NCBI GenBank assembly: GCA_902789415.1
Contig: CADAOD010000004.1
Span: 30,442-94,441 of the forward strand
Direction of reading: 5' to 3'
DNA length: 64,000 bases
From: an uncultured Prevotellaceae bacterium
GTDB taxonomy: Bacteria > Bacteroidota > Bacteroidia > Bacteroidales > Bacteroidaceae
Of the stretch, positions 35,888 to 45,743 are shown in pieces; the first letter of the stretch is position 1, and every line of letters begins with the position of its first letter. The translations under genes and the position numbers were made by a program. Below the pieces are notes generated by a model. That model was not told where the DNA came from and ran no database searches. It saw only the letters and a list, made by a program, of their open reading frames with translations.

Positions 35888-37038
35888 AGAAAGCTGCCGT
35901 TAACATCTGCCGAATAGTGCTGGCACTGACGTTTATCTTCTCAGGATTCGTCAAAGCCGTCGACCCGCTGGGTACACAGTACAAAATACAGGACTACCTG
36001 ACGGCAATCGGCATCGGGCGCATGGTACCCGACTTTACCACGCTGGCCTCATCGGTACTGTTGGCAGCCACCGAATTCTTCTTAGGCATCTGCCTGCTGT
36101 TCGCTATCAGGCGCCGCATGGTGTCGAAGCTGGTGTTAGGCATCATGGCCGTGATGACACCACTCACACTCTGGCTGGCCATCAGCAACCCCATCAGCGA
36201 TTGCGGTTGTTTTGGCGATGCGCTGGTGCTTACCAACTGGCAAACACTGTGGAAGAACGTGATACTGTTGGGTGCAGCCATCGTGGTATGGAAGTGGCCC
36301 TTGGAGCAGGCACGACTTATCAGTCAGAGCAACCAGTGGATTGTAATGAACTACAGTCTGGTGTTCATTCTGCTGTTCATCTCGGTCAAGAGTCTGTACA
36401 CCCTACCCCAGTTTGATTTCCGTCCCTACCACATTGGGGCTGATATCCGCGAGGGTTGGACAAAGATGATGGAAGGCGAGGATACGCCTTACACCGACCT
36501 GTTTATCGAACAGGTAAGCGATGGCGAGGACCTGACGGAGCAGATACTGAACGACAAGGGATACACCTTCTTGTTGGTTGCCCCGCACCTGGAACAGGCA
36601 GACGACTCGCGACTGGACGAGATAAACCAGATGTACGAGTACAGCTTGGACAACGACTATCCGTTCTACTGCTTGACAGCCAGTGGCGAGAAAGCCATCG
36701 AGAGCTGGCGCGACCAGACAGGTGCAGAATACGCCTTTTGCCAGACTGACGACATCATACTGAAAACGATGATTCGTTCGAACCCTGGACTGCTGTTACT
36801 CAAGGATGGTAAGGTGATACGCAAGTGGAGCCACAACGACTTGCCCACCGAGGAGGAGTTGACCACCCGACTTGAGGACTGCGAGTTAGGCCAGTTGCCC
36901 ACCGAGACTGTAACCACCAAGATACTGTGGGTATTAACGTGGTTTGTACTACCGCTGGTACTCCTAACGATTGCCGACCGACTTTGGGCATGGACCAAGT
37001 GGATTCGCAAGAGCGGGACATTGAAGATTGAAGATTGA
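35884..37038 (+). CDS. DoxX-type membrane protein with thioredoxin-like C-terminal domain (BT_3928 family)
   Basis: A 384-residue protein. The first 180 residues hold about five membrane helices of the DoxX/MauE type, with a Cys pair in ISDCGCFGDALVLTNWQT near residue 105, typical of MauE-like proteins. Residues 190-340 look like a thioredoxin fold (TFLLVAPHL, NPGLLLLKDGKVIRKW) without a CxxC active site. A last helix follows. It may handle redox of envelope proteins (inference). The C-terminal residues come from a heptamer repeat. DUF1599 upstream and tpiA downstream match the order I recall from Bacteroides. Confidence 0.82.
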   Translation: MKKAAVNICRIVLALTFIFSGFVKAVDPLGTQYKIQDYLTAIGIGRMVPDFTTLASSVLLAATEFFLGICLLFAIRRRMVSKLVLGIMAVMTPLTLWLAISNPISDCGCFGDALVLTNWQTLWKNVILLGAAIVVWKWPLEQARLISQSNQWIVMNYSLVFILLFISVKSLYTLPQFDFRPYHIGADIREGWTKMMEGEDTPYTDLFIEQVSDGEDLTEQILNDKGYTFLLVAPHLEQADDSRLDEINQMYEYSLDNDYPFYCLTASGEKAIESWRDQTGAEYAFCQTDDIILKTMIRSNPGLLLLKDGKVIRKWSHNDLPTEEELTTRLEDCELGQLPTETVTTKILWVLTWFVLPLVLLTIADRLWAWTKWIRKSGTLKIED

Positions 37039-37047
37039 AAATTGAAG
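37021..37047 (+). repeat. TTGAAGA-type heptamer repeat at the end of the DoxX-type gene
   Basis: Units TTGAAGA, TTGAAGA, TTGAAAA, TTGAAGT run through the stop codon at 37036-37038. The last residues (LKIED) are encoded by the repeat. Confidence 0.75.
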
Positions 37048-37078
37048 TTTTTATAAATATTTAAAATTTTGTAGAATT

Positions 37079-37840
37079 ATGAGAAAGAAAATTGTAGCAG
37101 GAAACTGGAAGATGAACATGAATCTCCAGGACGGTATCGCTCTTGCAAAGGAGCTGAACGAGACTCTGAAGGCCGACAAGCCAAACTGTGGTGTAGTAAT
37201 CTGCACTCCATTCATTCACCTCGCTTCTATCGCACAGTTCCTCGACCAGGACATCATCGGTCTGGGTGCTGAGAACTGCGCCGACAAGGAGAAGGGTGCT
37301 TTCACAGGTGAGGTTAGCGCCGAGATGGTAAAGAGCACAGGTGCTCAGTACGTTATCCTGGGTCACTCAGAGCGTCGTGAGTACTACAAGGAGACTCCAG
37401 AGATCCTGAAGGAGAAGGTGCTTCTGGCTCAGAAGAACGATCTGAAGGTTATCTTCTGTATCGGTGAGAGCCTGGAGGAGCGCGAGGCTGGCAAGCAGAA
37501 CGAGGTTGTTAAGGCCGAGCTCGAGGGTTCAGTATTCAACCTGTCAGAGGAGGACTTCCGCAAGATCGTTATCGCCTACGAGCCAATCTGGGCTATCGGT
37601 ACCGGTAAGACCGCTACTGCTGAGCAGGCTGAGGAGATCCACGCTTACATCCGTTCAATCATTGCCGAGAAGTATGGTCAGGCTGTAGCTGACGACACTA
37701 CTATCCTGTACGGTGGTAGCTGTAAGGCTAGCAACGCTCCTGAGCTGTTTGCTAAGCCCGACATCGATGGTGGTCTGATTGGTGGTGCTTCATTGAAGGC
37801 TGCCGACTTCAAGGGTATTATCGACGCTTGGAAGAAGTAA
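37079..37840 (+). CDS. tpiA: triose-phosphate isomerase
   Basis: A 253-residue glycolytic enzyme. Active-site residues are visible: NWKMN with Lys near residue 11, GHSERR with His near residue 97, and the loop-6 block [15 protein letters not shown] with the catalytic Glu near residue 169, then YGGSCK and [10 protein letters not shown]. It interconverts dihydroxyacetone phosphate and glyceraldehyde 3-phosphate. Codon use is strongly biased, as in highly expressed genes. The SPOR gene starts 5 bases after its stop. Confidence 0.98.
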   Translation: MRKKIVAGNWKMNMNLQDGIALAKELNETLKADKPNCGVVICTPFIHLASIAQFLDQDIIGLGAENCADKEKGAFTGEVSAEMVKSTGAQYVILGHSERREYYKETPEILKEKVLLAQKNDLKVIFCIGESLEEREAGKQNEVVKAELEGSVFNLSEEDFRKIVIAYEPIWAIGTGKTATAEQAEEIHAYIRSIIAEKYGQAVADDTTILYGGSCKASNAPELFAKPDIDGGLIGGASLKAADFKGIIDAWKK

Positions 37841-37845
37841 TCGCA

Positions 37846-38490
37846 GTGAAACGACTATTGATTATAATGACGCTTTGCATCGGCTGCCTGATGGTGGCCG
37901 ATGCTCAGTCGTCGTTTACCCAGAGGCTGCAGCAGAGCAAGAGCGGCGAAGGCAAGATTACCGTAACGCAGGATAAAGCCATCGACGAACTGGTTAACGG
38001 TCCGGTAACTACCGCAGCTACTCAGGCAGCTACAACAGGCACAACCACGCCTGTACACCCCAAGAACACTCAGAAACAAACAGAGAAGAAAGAAAACAAT
38101 ACTGCTACAAATACAAATCAGGATAAGGACACAAAGCCGAAGGTACAGCCAGTAGTGGCCGAGCGCACCGACACCGTGAGCCTTGATGCCCCCGAGGAGA
38201 TACAGAAAAAGATTATGAAGGGCACTAAGGTGGCAGGCTATCGCGTGCAGGTGTTTGCAGGCGGCAACTCGCGCAGAGACCGTATCAAGGCCGAACGCAT
38301 AGGCAGCGAAATCAAGGGTTTGTTCCCCAGCGAGCCTGTCTATGTACATTTCTATTCACCACGATGGATATGCCGCATGGGCAACTATCGTACCTACGAG
38401 GAGGCCCACGCCGTGCTGCAACGCGTAAAGAACAACGGTTACCAGTCGGCCATCATCGTAAAAGGAAAAATCACCGTACAATATCAATAA
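37846..38490 (+). CDS. SPOR domain protein
   Basis: About 214 residues with a signal peptide (ending near VADAQ), a Thr/Lys/Asn-rich low-complexity linker (residues 50-110) and a C-terminal SPOR domain ([20 protein letters not shown]... to [10 protein letters not shown]). SPOR domains bind peptidoglycan stripped of side stems, often at the division site. The start appears to be GTG at 37846, just after the tpiA stop; a TTG further upstream would lie inside tpiA. The stop overlaps the folE start. Confidence 0.85.
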   Translation: MKRLLIIMTLCIGCLMVADAQSSFTQRLQQSKSGEGKITVTQDKAIDELVNGPVTTAATQAATTGTTTPVHPKNTQKQTEKKENNTATNTNQDKDTKPKVQPVVAERTDTVSLDAPEEIQKKIMKGTKVAGYRVQVFAGGNSRRDRIKAERIGSEIKGLFPSEPVYVHFYSPRWICRMGNYRTYEEAHAVLQRVKNNGYQSAIIVKGKITVQYQ

Positions 38491-39095
38491 TGAAGATAGA
38501 GATTAAGGAATACGACAACGAGAAATATCGCGAGGGGATTGAGGAATTAGCCGACCACTACGAGAAGATACTCGGCCTTTTGGGCGAGGATCCAACCCGT
38601 GAGGGTCTGGAAAAAACCCCTATGCGCGTGGCCAAGGCCATGCAAGTGCTGACTAAAGGCTACACCATGGATGCCCACAAGATTCTGACGGATGCCCTGT
38701 TTAAGGAGGACTACAACCAGATGGTGATTGTGAAGGACATCAACTTTTTCTCGCTGTGCGAACACCACATGCTGCCTTTCTACGGTAAGGCTCACGTGGC
38801 TTACATCCCCAACGGCTACATCACCGGACTGTCGAAGATTGCCCGCGTGGTGGATATCTTTGCCCACCGCCTGCAGGTTCAGGAGCGTATGACCCAGCAG
38901 ATTAAGGACTGCATTGAGCAAACCCTGCACCCCTTAGGTGTGATGGTAGTGATAGAGGCCAAGCACATGTGCATGCAGATGCGCGGTGTGGAGAAACAGA
39001 ATAGCATTACAACTACAAGCGACTTCAGCGGTGCCTTTAAACAGGCTAAGACCCGCCAGGAGTTTATGAACCTCATACACAATAATCAAATCTAA
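38490..39095 (+). CDS. folE: GTP cyclohydrolase I
   Basis: A 201-residue enzyme that opens GTP to dihydroneopterin triphosphate, the first step of folate synthesis. The zinc and active-site motifs are visible: [28 protein letters not shown] near residue 90, and [14 protein letters not shown] near residue 160. The start at 38490 overlaps the SPOR gene stop (TAATG); codons further upstream in this frame lie inside the SPOR gene and do not encode family sequence. folK, another gene of the pathway, is at 15.8 kb. Confidence 0.96.
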   Translation: MKIEIKEYDNEKYREGIEELADHYEKILGLLGEDPTREGLEKTPMRVAKAMQVLTKGYTMDAHKILTDALFKEDYNQMVIVKDINFFSLCEHHMLPFYGKAHVAYIPNGYITGLSKIARVVDIFAHRLQVQERMTQQIKDCIEQTLHPLGVMVVIEAKHMCMQMRGVEKQNSITTTSDFSGAFKQAKTRQEFMNLIHNNQI

Positions 39096-39107
39096 AACTC
39101 ATCAAGT

Positions 39108-39698
39108 ATGTATCAAGCTGACATCGACAACAACACCAATTACCGAACCAACGAGTCGTTTACTCAAGAGTTTACCCGCAGCTGTCTGGGTCGTATTCTT
39201 ATCTTCGGCGTTATCCTGCTGGCAGGTTTGCTGATAGCCTATTTTACCGCTCCAACAGAGGATGACATGAACGAGGAGATGAGCGATAACCTGATGCAAT
39301 GCCTGGAGGTTAACGATGGCGTTAAGGGCGATGTGGTGGACGACGTTGTACACAACTTGACATTTATTTTCACGACCGCCGATACAACCGTGATACCCGA
39401 GGATGTGCTGCAGACTTACCATAAGTACAACCGTCTGGTATCGTACCGTCATACATTCTATTCAACCTCTTACATCCACAACAACATGCACCCAGAGGGA
39501 ACTCGCGTGGGTGTGGGAATTTTCGGTCTGATTATTCCTACGGCTTACTTCGGGGATATCTTGTTAGAGGTTGGTCCTATCCACAAAGGCTATGAGCAGA
39601 AGCTGAATCAGCAGGTAATTGGTCAGCCCGAGGAGTTGGATTTGGGCAAAACGCCTGAAATCACCGAGTTCCACTACAAGCGCAATCCGGAAGACTAA
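39108..39698 (+). CDS. single-pass membrane protein of unknown function
   Basis: A 196-residue protein with one helix near residues 30-48 (LIFGVILLAGLLIAYF), a Glu/Asp-rich stretch after it, and a mixed C-terminal domain with a second weak hydrophobic stretch (GVGIFGLIIPTAYFGDILLEVG). I recognise no family. It starts 12 bases after folE in the same direction and may share its transcript. Composition and codon use match its neighbours. Confidence 0.7.
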   Translation: MYQADIDNNTNYRTNESFTQEFTRSCLGRILIFGVILLAGLLIAYFTAPTEDDMNEEMSDNLMQCLEVNDGVKGDVVDDVVHNLTFIFTTADTTVIPEDVLQTYHKYNRLVSYRHTFYSTSYIHNNMHPEGTRVGVGIFGLIIPTAYFGDILLEVGPIHKGYEQKLNQQVIGQPEELDLGKTPEITEFHYKRNPED

Positions 39699-39731
39699 TC
39701 TCACCAAGCTGATTATTAACTATATCATTAT

Positions 39732-41381
39732 ATGAGAACAACCACCATTTTAGGCATCACACTGATGCTCTGCGCTGCAACAAATGTGCAGGCGCAGAAC
39801 CGTGCCGACAACAAGCACGAGAACATAGTAACAAACATGATTGACAACCCCATGCTCTGGGCGGATGTACCCGACCCTGACATCATCCGTGTGGGCGATA
39901 CCTTCTACCTGGTATCTACCACCATGCACCTGATGCCGGGCGCACCCATCATGAAGTCGAAAGACCTGAAGAACTGGGAGACCGTGGGTTACATCTTCGA
40001 CAAGCTGACCGACTCGCCCAAGTACGACCTCTCGCCTACCGAGGGTACCGTTTACGGACGCGGACAGTGGGCCACATCGCTCAAGTACCATAATGGTAAG
40101 TTCTATGCCCTGCTGGCACCCAACGAGGCTGGTGCCATGGGCGATACCTATATTTTTACAGCCGATAAGGCCGATGGGCCTTGGAAGATAGTGTCGCGTA
40201 TGCGCCACTTCCACGATTGCTCGCTGTTCTTCGATGATGACGACCGTGTGTACGTAGTATATGGTACAGGCGAGATGATGGAGTTGAAACAGGACCTCTC
40301 GGACGTGATTGAGGGCACCCACCGACAGATTTTTAAGCGCGAGGCCGACGAGACCGGACTGCTTGAGGGTTCGCGCATGATTAAGCATAACGGCAAGTAT
40401 TATCTGCTGATGATTTCGCATGTGTATGCCCCCGGCCGCCATCGCCGCGAGGTGTGCTACCGTGCCGACAACATCCAGGGTCCTTACGAGAAGGCTACCA
40501 TCCTGCAGTCGGAGTTCGGCGGCTTTTCGTACGAGGCACAGGGCACCATTGTTGACACGCAGGACGGCGACTGGTATGGTGTGATATTCCAGGACCGCGG
40601 CGGTGTGGGCCGTGTGCTCACGCTGATGCCCTGCCGCTGGATTGACGGGTGGCCGATGCTGGGCGACGAAGAGGGCCGCGTGCCCGACCGTGTGCGCGCC
40701 CTGAAGAATGGCGAACCCGCAGCAGCCATCGTGAAAGCCGACGATTTCTCAGCCTCAAAGTTAGGATTGCACTGGCAGTGGAACCACAACCCTGTGGATA
40801 ACGCCTGGAGCCTGACCGATCGCCCTGGCTACCTGCGCCTGAAGACCAGTCGTGTGGTGCCCAACCTTTATCTGGCGCCCAACACGCTGACCCAGCGCAT
40901 GGAGGGCCCGCAGTGCTCGGGAGCCATTGTGATGGACCTCTCGAAGATGAAAGATGGCGATTGCGCTGGACTGTCGGCGTTCAACAGCGATTCGGGCACC
41001 CTCACCGTGAAGAAGAACGGCAAGAAGTACACCCTCGAGATGAGCGAGACCAAGGTGACGCTGAGTCCGCGCGAGAAGAAGGTGGAGAAGGTGGAGGAAA
41101 AGGTTGTAGCAACTGTAGCACTGCAACAACTGCAGCAAAAGAAACTGTGGCTGCGCATCGATGCCGATTTCCGTCCGCAGGGCGGTCAGGGTATCGACAC
41201 CGCAAAGTTCTACTACAGCCTCGACGGCCAGGAGTGGCAGCAGATTGGTAGCGACTACCGTCTGAAGTTCGACTGGCAGCGCTTCTTCATGGGTTCAAAA
41301 TTCGGTATCTTCAACTACGCCACCAAGAAAGTGGGCGGCTACGTGGATATCGACGAGTTTGCATATCATAAAATCCAATAA
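39732..41381 (+). CDS. glycoside hydrolase family 43 enzyme with beta-xylosidase-type C-terminal domain
   Basis: A 549-residue secreted enzyme (signal peptide ending near NVQAQ). The five-blade GH43 propeller spans about residues 35-310: the general base Asp lies in WADVPDPDIIRVGDTFYLV, a second acid in FHDCSLFFDDDDRVYVVYG, and the general acid Glu probably in LLEGSRMIKHNGKYYL. A C-terminal beta-sandwich (about 340-549) as in GH43 beta-xylosidases follows. It should release xylose or arabinose from plant glycans. The GH31 gene begins 2 bases later, so both are one operon. Confidence 0.92.
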   Translation: MRTTTILGITLMLCAATNVQAQNRADNKHENIVTNMIDNPMLWADVPDPDIIRVGDTFYLVSTTMHLMPGAPIMKSKDLKNWETVGYIFDKLTDSPKYDLSPTEGTVYGRGQWATSLKYHNGKFYALLAPNEAGAMGDTYIFTADKADGPWKIVSRMRHFHDCSLFFDDDDRVYVVYGTGEMMELKQDLSDVIEGTHRQIFKREADETGLLEGSRMIKHNGKYYLLMISHVYAPGRHRREVCYRADNIQGPYEKATILQSEFGGFSYEAQGTIVDTQDGDWYGVIFQDRGGVGRVLTLMPCRWIDGWPMLGDEEGRVPDRVRALKNGEPAAAIVKADDFSASKLGLHWQWNHNPVDNAWSLTDRPGYLRLKTSRVVPNLYLAPNTLTQRMEGPQCSGAIVMDLSKMKDGDCAGLSAFNSDSGTLTVKKNGKKYTLEMSETKVTLSPREKKVEKVEEKVVATVALQQLQQKKLWLRIDADFRPQGGQGIDTAKFYYSLDGQEWQQIGSDYRLKFDWQRFFMGSKFGIFNYATKKVGGYVDIDEFAYHKIQ

Positions 41382-41383
41382 TC

Positions 41384-43762
41384 ATGAAAAGTAGAATCAT
41401 AACAGTACTGATGACCTTGCTGGCGCCCCTCACACTGTGCGCACAAGGTGTAAAAATCGAGTTCTTCACCCCCTCGATTGTCCACGTGGTGAAGTATCCT
41501 GGACAACCTGTAACACCCGAGAGCAAGGTGATTATCGCCAAGCCCCAGCAGGTGGCGCTCACCCAGCACGGCAACACCACCGAGAGTGCCGAGCTGAAAG
41601 TGCAGTTGAACGAGAAAACAGGCTGCCTCACTTTTATGACCGCCAAGGGGAAAGTGCTGCTGCGCGAAAAGTCGCACTCGTTTGCACCGCTTAACCAGAC
41701 GTTTACGCTTGATAAGGGCGAGGCCATCTACGGACTGGGCACCATCCAGAACGGCAAGATGAACCGTCGTGGCGAGCACAAACGCATGGAGCAGAGCAAT
41801 CTGGAGGACTTTCAGAACGTGATTCAGAGCATCAAAGGCTGGGGTTTGTATTGGGACAACTACGCCCCCACCCAGTTTGATGATGATGCCCGCGGCATGT
41901 CGCTTACCAGCGAGGCAGGCGACGTGATCGACTACTATTTTATGTATGGTGGATCGGCCGATGGTGTGATTGCACAGATGCGCCATCTGAGTGGCGATGT
42001 GCCCATGTTCCCACTGTGGACCTATGGCTTCTGGCAGTCGAAGGAGCGTTACAAGACCGCAGCCGAAACCGAGAGTATTGTTGATAAGTACCGTGAACTG
42101 CAGGTGCCCCTGGATGGTATTATCCAGGACTGGCAGTACTGGGGCTCTAACTACCTGTGGAATGCCATGGACTTTCTGTCGGAGGATTTTGCCAATGGCA
42201 AACAGCTGATAAAGAACGTACACCAGAAGCATGCCCATTTTATGATTTCGATATGGGCAAGCTTCGGCCCCATGACACAGCAGTTCCGCGAGCTGGATGC
42301 CAAGGGCTTGCTGCTGCCCATCGAGACATGGCCACAGAGCGGTATCTCGCACATCTGGCCTCCACGCATGGAGTATCCTTCGGGTGTAAAGGTGTACGAT
42401 GCTTTCAGTCCCGAGGCACGCGCCATCTACTGGAAATACCTGCGTAAGTTGTACGATTACGGTACCGATGCCTGGTGGATGGACTCTACCGATCCCGACT
42501 TCTTCAACCCCAAGGAGAGCGACTACCAGCATCCCGTTACCGGTGGCACCTGGCGCTCGCTACGTAATGCCTTCCCATTGGAGACCGTACGTGGTATCTA
42601 TCAGGCACAGCGCCGTGATTACCCCGACGCACAGAAGCGCGTGTTTATCATGACCCGCAGCAGCTATGCCGGTCAGCAGCACTACGGCTCAAACATGTGG
42701 AGTGGCGATGTAGCCTCGTCGTGGGAGATGCTGCGCAATCAGATACCATGCGGACTGAGTTTCACCCTCACCGGTAACCCCAACTTCAACACCGATATCG
42801 GCGGTTTCTTCTGCGGTTCGTACAACACCAAGGGCGCAGGTTCAGCACCCAAGAACCCACAGTTCCAGGAACTCTACGTGCGCTGGATGCAGTACGGTCT
42901 GTTCTGTCCTGTGTTCCGCAGTCATGGAGCCGATGCCCCTCGCGAGATATGGCAGTTTGGCAAGAAAGGCGAGCCTGTTTACGATGCTATCGAAAAGCAG
43001 ATTAATCTGCGCTATCGCCTGATACCTTATTTATATAGTACCGCCTCGCAGGTAACTACCAACAACGATAGCTACATGCGCCCCCTGTTCAGCGACTTTG
43101 CCGCCGACAAGAAGGTGTGGGACATCGCCGATGAGTTTATGTTTGGTCGTAGCATCCTGGCCTGCCCCATTGTAGAGGCACAGTACACACAGGAAAAGAT
43201 TATCAAGGAAGATGCCATGACTGGCTGGGACCGTAAGGAGTTGACAGTTGATAGTGGACAGTTCTTGGACGAGCCAAGCGGCAAAGCCGAGCGGACAGTT
43301 GACTGGGGCGAGACAAAGACCGCTACCAAGTACCTGCCTAAGGGTGCCAACTGGTACGATTTCTGGACAGGCAAGCTATATAAGGGTGGACAGAACGTGG
43401 TGCTTACCACCCGTTTCGACCAGGTACCGATGTTTGTACGTGCCGGTAGCATTGTGCCATTAGGCCCAGTGATGCAGTATGTTGGCGAGAAGAGCTGGGA
43501 TAACCTTGAGATACGTATCTATCCCGGTGCCGATGCCGAATTCTCGCTGTACGAGGACGAGGGCGACGGTTACAATTACGAGCAGGGTTACTACTCTAAC
43601 ATCATCTTTACCTGGACCGACCGCACCCGCACACTGCACATCAGTGCCCGCCAAGGCGGTTACAAGGGTATGATACTTGAACGCAGATTTACGTTGATGT
43701 TACCCGATGGCACCACAAAGACCATCGATTACAACGGCAATCAAGTAACGGTAAAGTTATAA
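41384..43762 (+). CDS. glycoside hydrolase family 31 alpha-xylosidase/alpha-glucosidase
   Basis: A 792-residue secreted enzyme (signal ending near LCAQG). The barrel carries IIQDWQYWG near residue 246 and the nucleophile in WWMDSTDPDFF near residue 367; the acid/base Asp is likely in WSGDVASSWEML near residue 440. A C-terminal beta-domain ends the protein. GH31 enzymes remove alpha-xylose or alpha-glucose. About 25 residues near 619-643 (LTVDSGQFLDEPSGKAERTVDW in part) are encoded by inserted repeat DNA whose core also occurs in the Rha gene at 58.6 kb. The frame is kept, so the protein is probably functional. Confidence 0.92.
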   Translation: MKSRIITVLMTLLAPLTLCAQGVKIEFFTPSIVHVVKYPGQPVTPESKVIIAKPQQVALTQHGNTTESAELKVQLNEKTGCLTFMTAKGKVLLREKSHSFAPLNQTFTLDKGEAIYGLGTIQNGKMNRRGEHKRMEQSNLEDFQNVIQSIKGWGLYWDNYAPTQFDDDARGMSLTSEAGDVIDYYFMYGGSADGVIAQMRHLSGDVPMFPLWTYGFWQSKERYKTAAETESIVDKYRELQVPLDGIIQDWQYWGSNYLWNAMDFLSEDFANGKQLIKNVHQKHAHFMISIWASFGPMTQQFRELDAKGLLLPIETWPQSGISHIWPPRMEYPSGVKVYDAFSPEARAIYWKYLRKLYDYGTDAWWMDSTDPDFFNPKESDYQHPVTGGTWRSLRNAFPLETVRGIYQAQRRDYPDAQKRVFIMTRSSYAGQQHYGSNMWSGDVASSWEMLRNQIPCGLSFTLTGNPNFNTDIGGFFCGSYNTKGAGSAPKNPQFQELYVRWMQYGLFCPVFRSHGADAPREIWQFGKKGEPVYDAIEKQINLRYRLIPYLYSTASQVTTNNDSYMRPLFSDFAADKKVWDIADEFMFGRSILACPIVEAQYTQEKIIKEDAMTGWDRKELTVDSGQFLDEPSGKAERTVDWGETKTATKYLPKGANWYDFWTGKLYKGGQNVVLTTRFDQVPMFVRAGSIVPLGPVMQYVGEKSWDNLEIRIYPGADAEFSLYEDEGDGYNYEQGYYSNIIFTWTDRTRTLHISARQGGYKGMILERRFTLMLPDGTTKTIDYNGNQVTVKL
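43241..43302 (+). repeat. repeat insertion inside the GH31 gene
   Basis: GACAGTTGATAG-type units surround a 29-bp core (43264-43292) that is flanked on both sides by GGACAGTT (43256-43263 and 43293-43300). The core plus 3 flanking bases (43262-43293, 32 bp) is identical to the reverse complement of 58578-58609 in the Rha gene. Confidence 0.85.
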
Positions 43763-43786
43763 ATCGAGAACGAAACGGATAAAAAC

Positions 43787-43820
43787 AAAAAAAGAGAGGT
43801 TTCACAATCTCTCTTTTTTT
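43787..43820. terminator. bidirectional terminator after GH31 / tRNA-Lys
   Basis: AAAAAAAGAGAG (43787-43798) and CTCTCTTTTTTT (43809-43820) form a perfect 12-bp stem with a 10-base loop, with T runs in both senses. Confidence 0.9.
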
Positions 43821-43823
43821 CTG

Positions 43824-43896
43824 TGATCCGTTTGGGGCTCGAACCCAAGACCCCAACATTAAAAGTGTTGTGCTCTACCAACTGAGCTAACGGATC
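43824..43896 (-). tRNA. tRNA-Lys (anticodon TTT)
   Basis: A 73-base cloverleaf on the minus strand: acceptor GATCCGT/ACGGATC, D-arm TAGCTCAGTTGGTAGAGCA, anticodon loop ACTTTTAAT with TTT, and T-arm GGGTTCGAGCC. No CCA is encoded. It stands alone between the GH31 terminator and the AI-2E-type gene. Confidence 0.96.
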
Positions 43897-43969
43897 AACC
43901 TTTAAATGCAGAAAGCCTCCTTAACGAAAGCGGGTGCAAAGGTACGAAGTTTTTCCGAATTAAACAAAT

Positions 43970-45070
43970 TTATTCGGAAGATTTTTCATTTTCACCCTCA
44001 TTTTCTATATCTTTTGTGACATATTGCTTATAATATGCGATTAAAAGCGTGGTTAACGGCAGGGCAATAATCAGTCCGATAAAGCCCAGCAGCGCGCCCC
44101 AAACTGAGAGCGAAAGCAGCAGGATGGCGGGGTTCAGTCCCATGGCCTTACCCATCACCTTAGGCGTTACAATCATGTCGCAAATCAGCTGCACCACAAT
44201 AAATACCAGCAGGGCCAGCGCCAGGATTCCCCAGAAGTTCTGACCGGTATCGGCCGACTTAAGCAGAGCCAGCAGCACCGTTGGTATCAGCGCAAAGGTG
44301 TGCAGATATGGCACAAGGTCCATAATACCTATCATGATACCCAGACCGATGGCCATGGGGAAATCGATAATGGTAAAGCCAATGCAGAACAGGATGCCCA
44401 TGATGAGTGCCACCGTACCCTGTCCACGCACGTAGTTGTTCAGCGCCTGTCCGGCATCCTTACCCAAGCCCTGCCAGAACGGACGACTCTTCTTGGGGAA
44501 GATACGAATCCAGTTGTCCGTCAGGTACTCGTAATCCAGCAGGATAAAGAACATATATAATAAGGTAATAAGCGATGCCACGATGCCGATAACCACGGTA
44601 GCCGTTTGTCCCAGCACGTTAAACAGTCCGGGCAGCACCGTCTTCAGGCTGTCAGTAAATCGGTCGCTCTTAAAGAATTTCTCTATCTCGCGGTTGTTCT
44701 GCTGCATCCAGTCCTGTATGGCACCAGGAATATCCCTGATGTGCGCCTCCTTCTGGATGTAGTCGGAAGCCAGACTGCCCAACTTCTCGAACTGCTCAAT
44801 CATCGGCGGGATAATCATGTAGATTACGCCAGCCAGCAGGGCTATCAACAGCACCAGTGTGATAACAATGCTCAGTGCCCTGTTACCCACATGCAGCTTA
44901 TATTGCACAAACTTTACTGCGGGGTAAAGCAGATAGGCCAACAGCCAGGCCACAAAGAATGGCAGCAGCACACTGCTCAGGTAGTTTACCAACAGCAGAA
45001 TGCCTATCACCAACAGTCCGGCGCCCACCCAGCGTACCAGCTGGTCAAGCGTGATTGTCTTTTCTCTCAT
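43970..45070 (-). CDS. AI-2E family transporter (TqsA/PerM type)
   Basis: A 366-residue protein with about eight membrane helices in the AI-2E arrangement: paired helices at the N-terminus, a soluble middle part (about residues 80-150) and a helix-rich second half with [28 protein letters not shown] and [28 protein letters not shown]. The family includes exporters of small molecules and Na+/H+ antiporters; a link to autoinducer-2 cannot be assumed. The start lies 26 bases inside the tdk gene, indicating coupled translation. Confidence 0.9.
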   Translation of the reverse strand: MREKTITLDQLVRWVGAGLLVIGILLLVNYLSSVLLPFFVAWLLAYLLYPAVKFVQYKLHVGNRALSIVITLVLLIALLAGVIYMIIPPMIEQFEKLGSLASDYIQKEAHIRDIPGAIQDWMQQNNREIEKFFKSDRFTDSLKTVLPGLFNVLGQTATVVIGIVASLITLLYMFFILLDYEYLTDNWIRIFPKKSRPFWQGLGKDAGQALNNYVRGQGTVALIMGILFCIGFTIIDFPMAIGLGIMIGIMDLVPYLHTFALIPTVLLALLKSADTGQNFWGILALALLVFIVVQLICDMIVTPKVMGKAMGLNPAILLLSLSVWGALLGFIGLIIALPLTTLLIAYYKQYVTKDIENEGENEKSSE

Positions 45071-45647
45071 TTTCCTCTTTTATAGCTTTTTGATAACACT
45101 CACGGCACAGGGGCTCGTACTCGGTAGTCTCGCCTAACAGCACACGCTGGTCGCTCTGCACCTTACGATGACTAACGTAAGCCAGATTACCGCACTTTAC
45201 GCAGATGGCATGCACCTTGGTAACATCGTCGGCAATGGCGCACAAGGCAGGCATGGGACCGAAGGGCACACCCTTGTAGTCCATATCCAGTCCGGCCACA
45301 ATCACACGCACACCACGGTTGGCCAGCTCGTTACACACCTCAACAATACTCATATCGAAGAACTGGGCCTCGTCGATACCCACCACGTCGATATCGCTCG
45401 ACAGCAGCAGGATACTGCCCGGCGAGTCGATAGGAGTACTCTGGATGTGCTTCTGATCATGACTCACCACATCCTCTTCCGAGTATCTCACGTCGATAGC
45501 CGGTTTGAAAATCTCAACCTTCTGACGGGCAAACTGCGCTCTGCGCATTCGCCTGATCAGCTCTTCAGTCTTGCCCGAGAACATCGAGCCGCACACTACT
45601 TCAATTCTGCCAGGTCGGTGTGCCTCACCCGTTAAGTTTTCTATCAT
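45045..45647 (-). CDS. tdk: thymidine kinase (type II)
   Basis: A 200-residue enzyme that phosphorylates thymidine. P-loop [11 protein letters not shown] near residue 20, DEAQFF near residue 93, the lasso segment with zinc ligands CVKCG (near 150) and CREC (near 183), and the thymidine-binding Tyr-rich block before it are all visible. Length is normal for type II enzymes. It is divergent from rsmI and overlaps the AI-2E-type gene by 26 bases. Confidence 0.96.
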   Translation of the reverse strand: MIENLTGEAHRPGRIEVVCGSMFSGKTEELIRRMRRAQFARQKVEIFKPAIDVRYSEEDVVSHDQKHIQSTPIDSPGSILLLSSDIDVVGIDEAQFFDMSIVEVCNELANRGVRVIVAGLDMDYKGVPFGPMPALCAIADDVTKVHAICVKCGNLAYVSHRKVQSDQRVLLGETTEYEPLCRECYQKAIKEENERKDNHA

Positions 45648-45726
45648 ATGGCGACAAAATTACAAAATACCTTTTAAAAATTGCAAAGATTTTGCCGATT
45701 TTTTTGTCTATTCCGCTAATTTGCCT

Positions 45727-45735
45727 TATATTTGC
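45727..45735 (+). promoter_or_regulatory. -7 box for rsmI
   Basis: TATATTTGC ends 8 bases before the ATG at 45744, so the mRNA is probably leaderless or nearly so. Confidence 0.6.
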
Positions 45736-45743
45736 CCCTTGTT

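Noticed and set aside
43241-43302. Frameshift or sequencing error in the GH31 gene
   Set aside because: The odd peptide stretch is fully in frame on both sides and its DNA recurs exactly at another locus, so an insertion is the better explanation.
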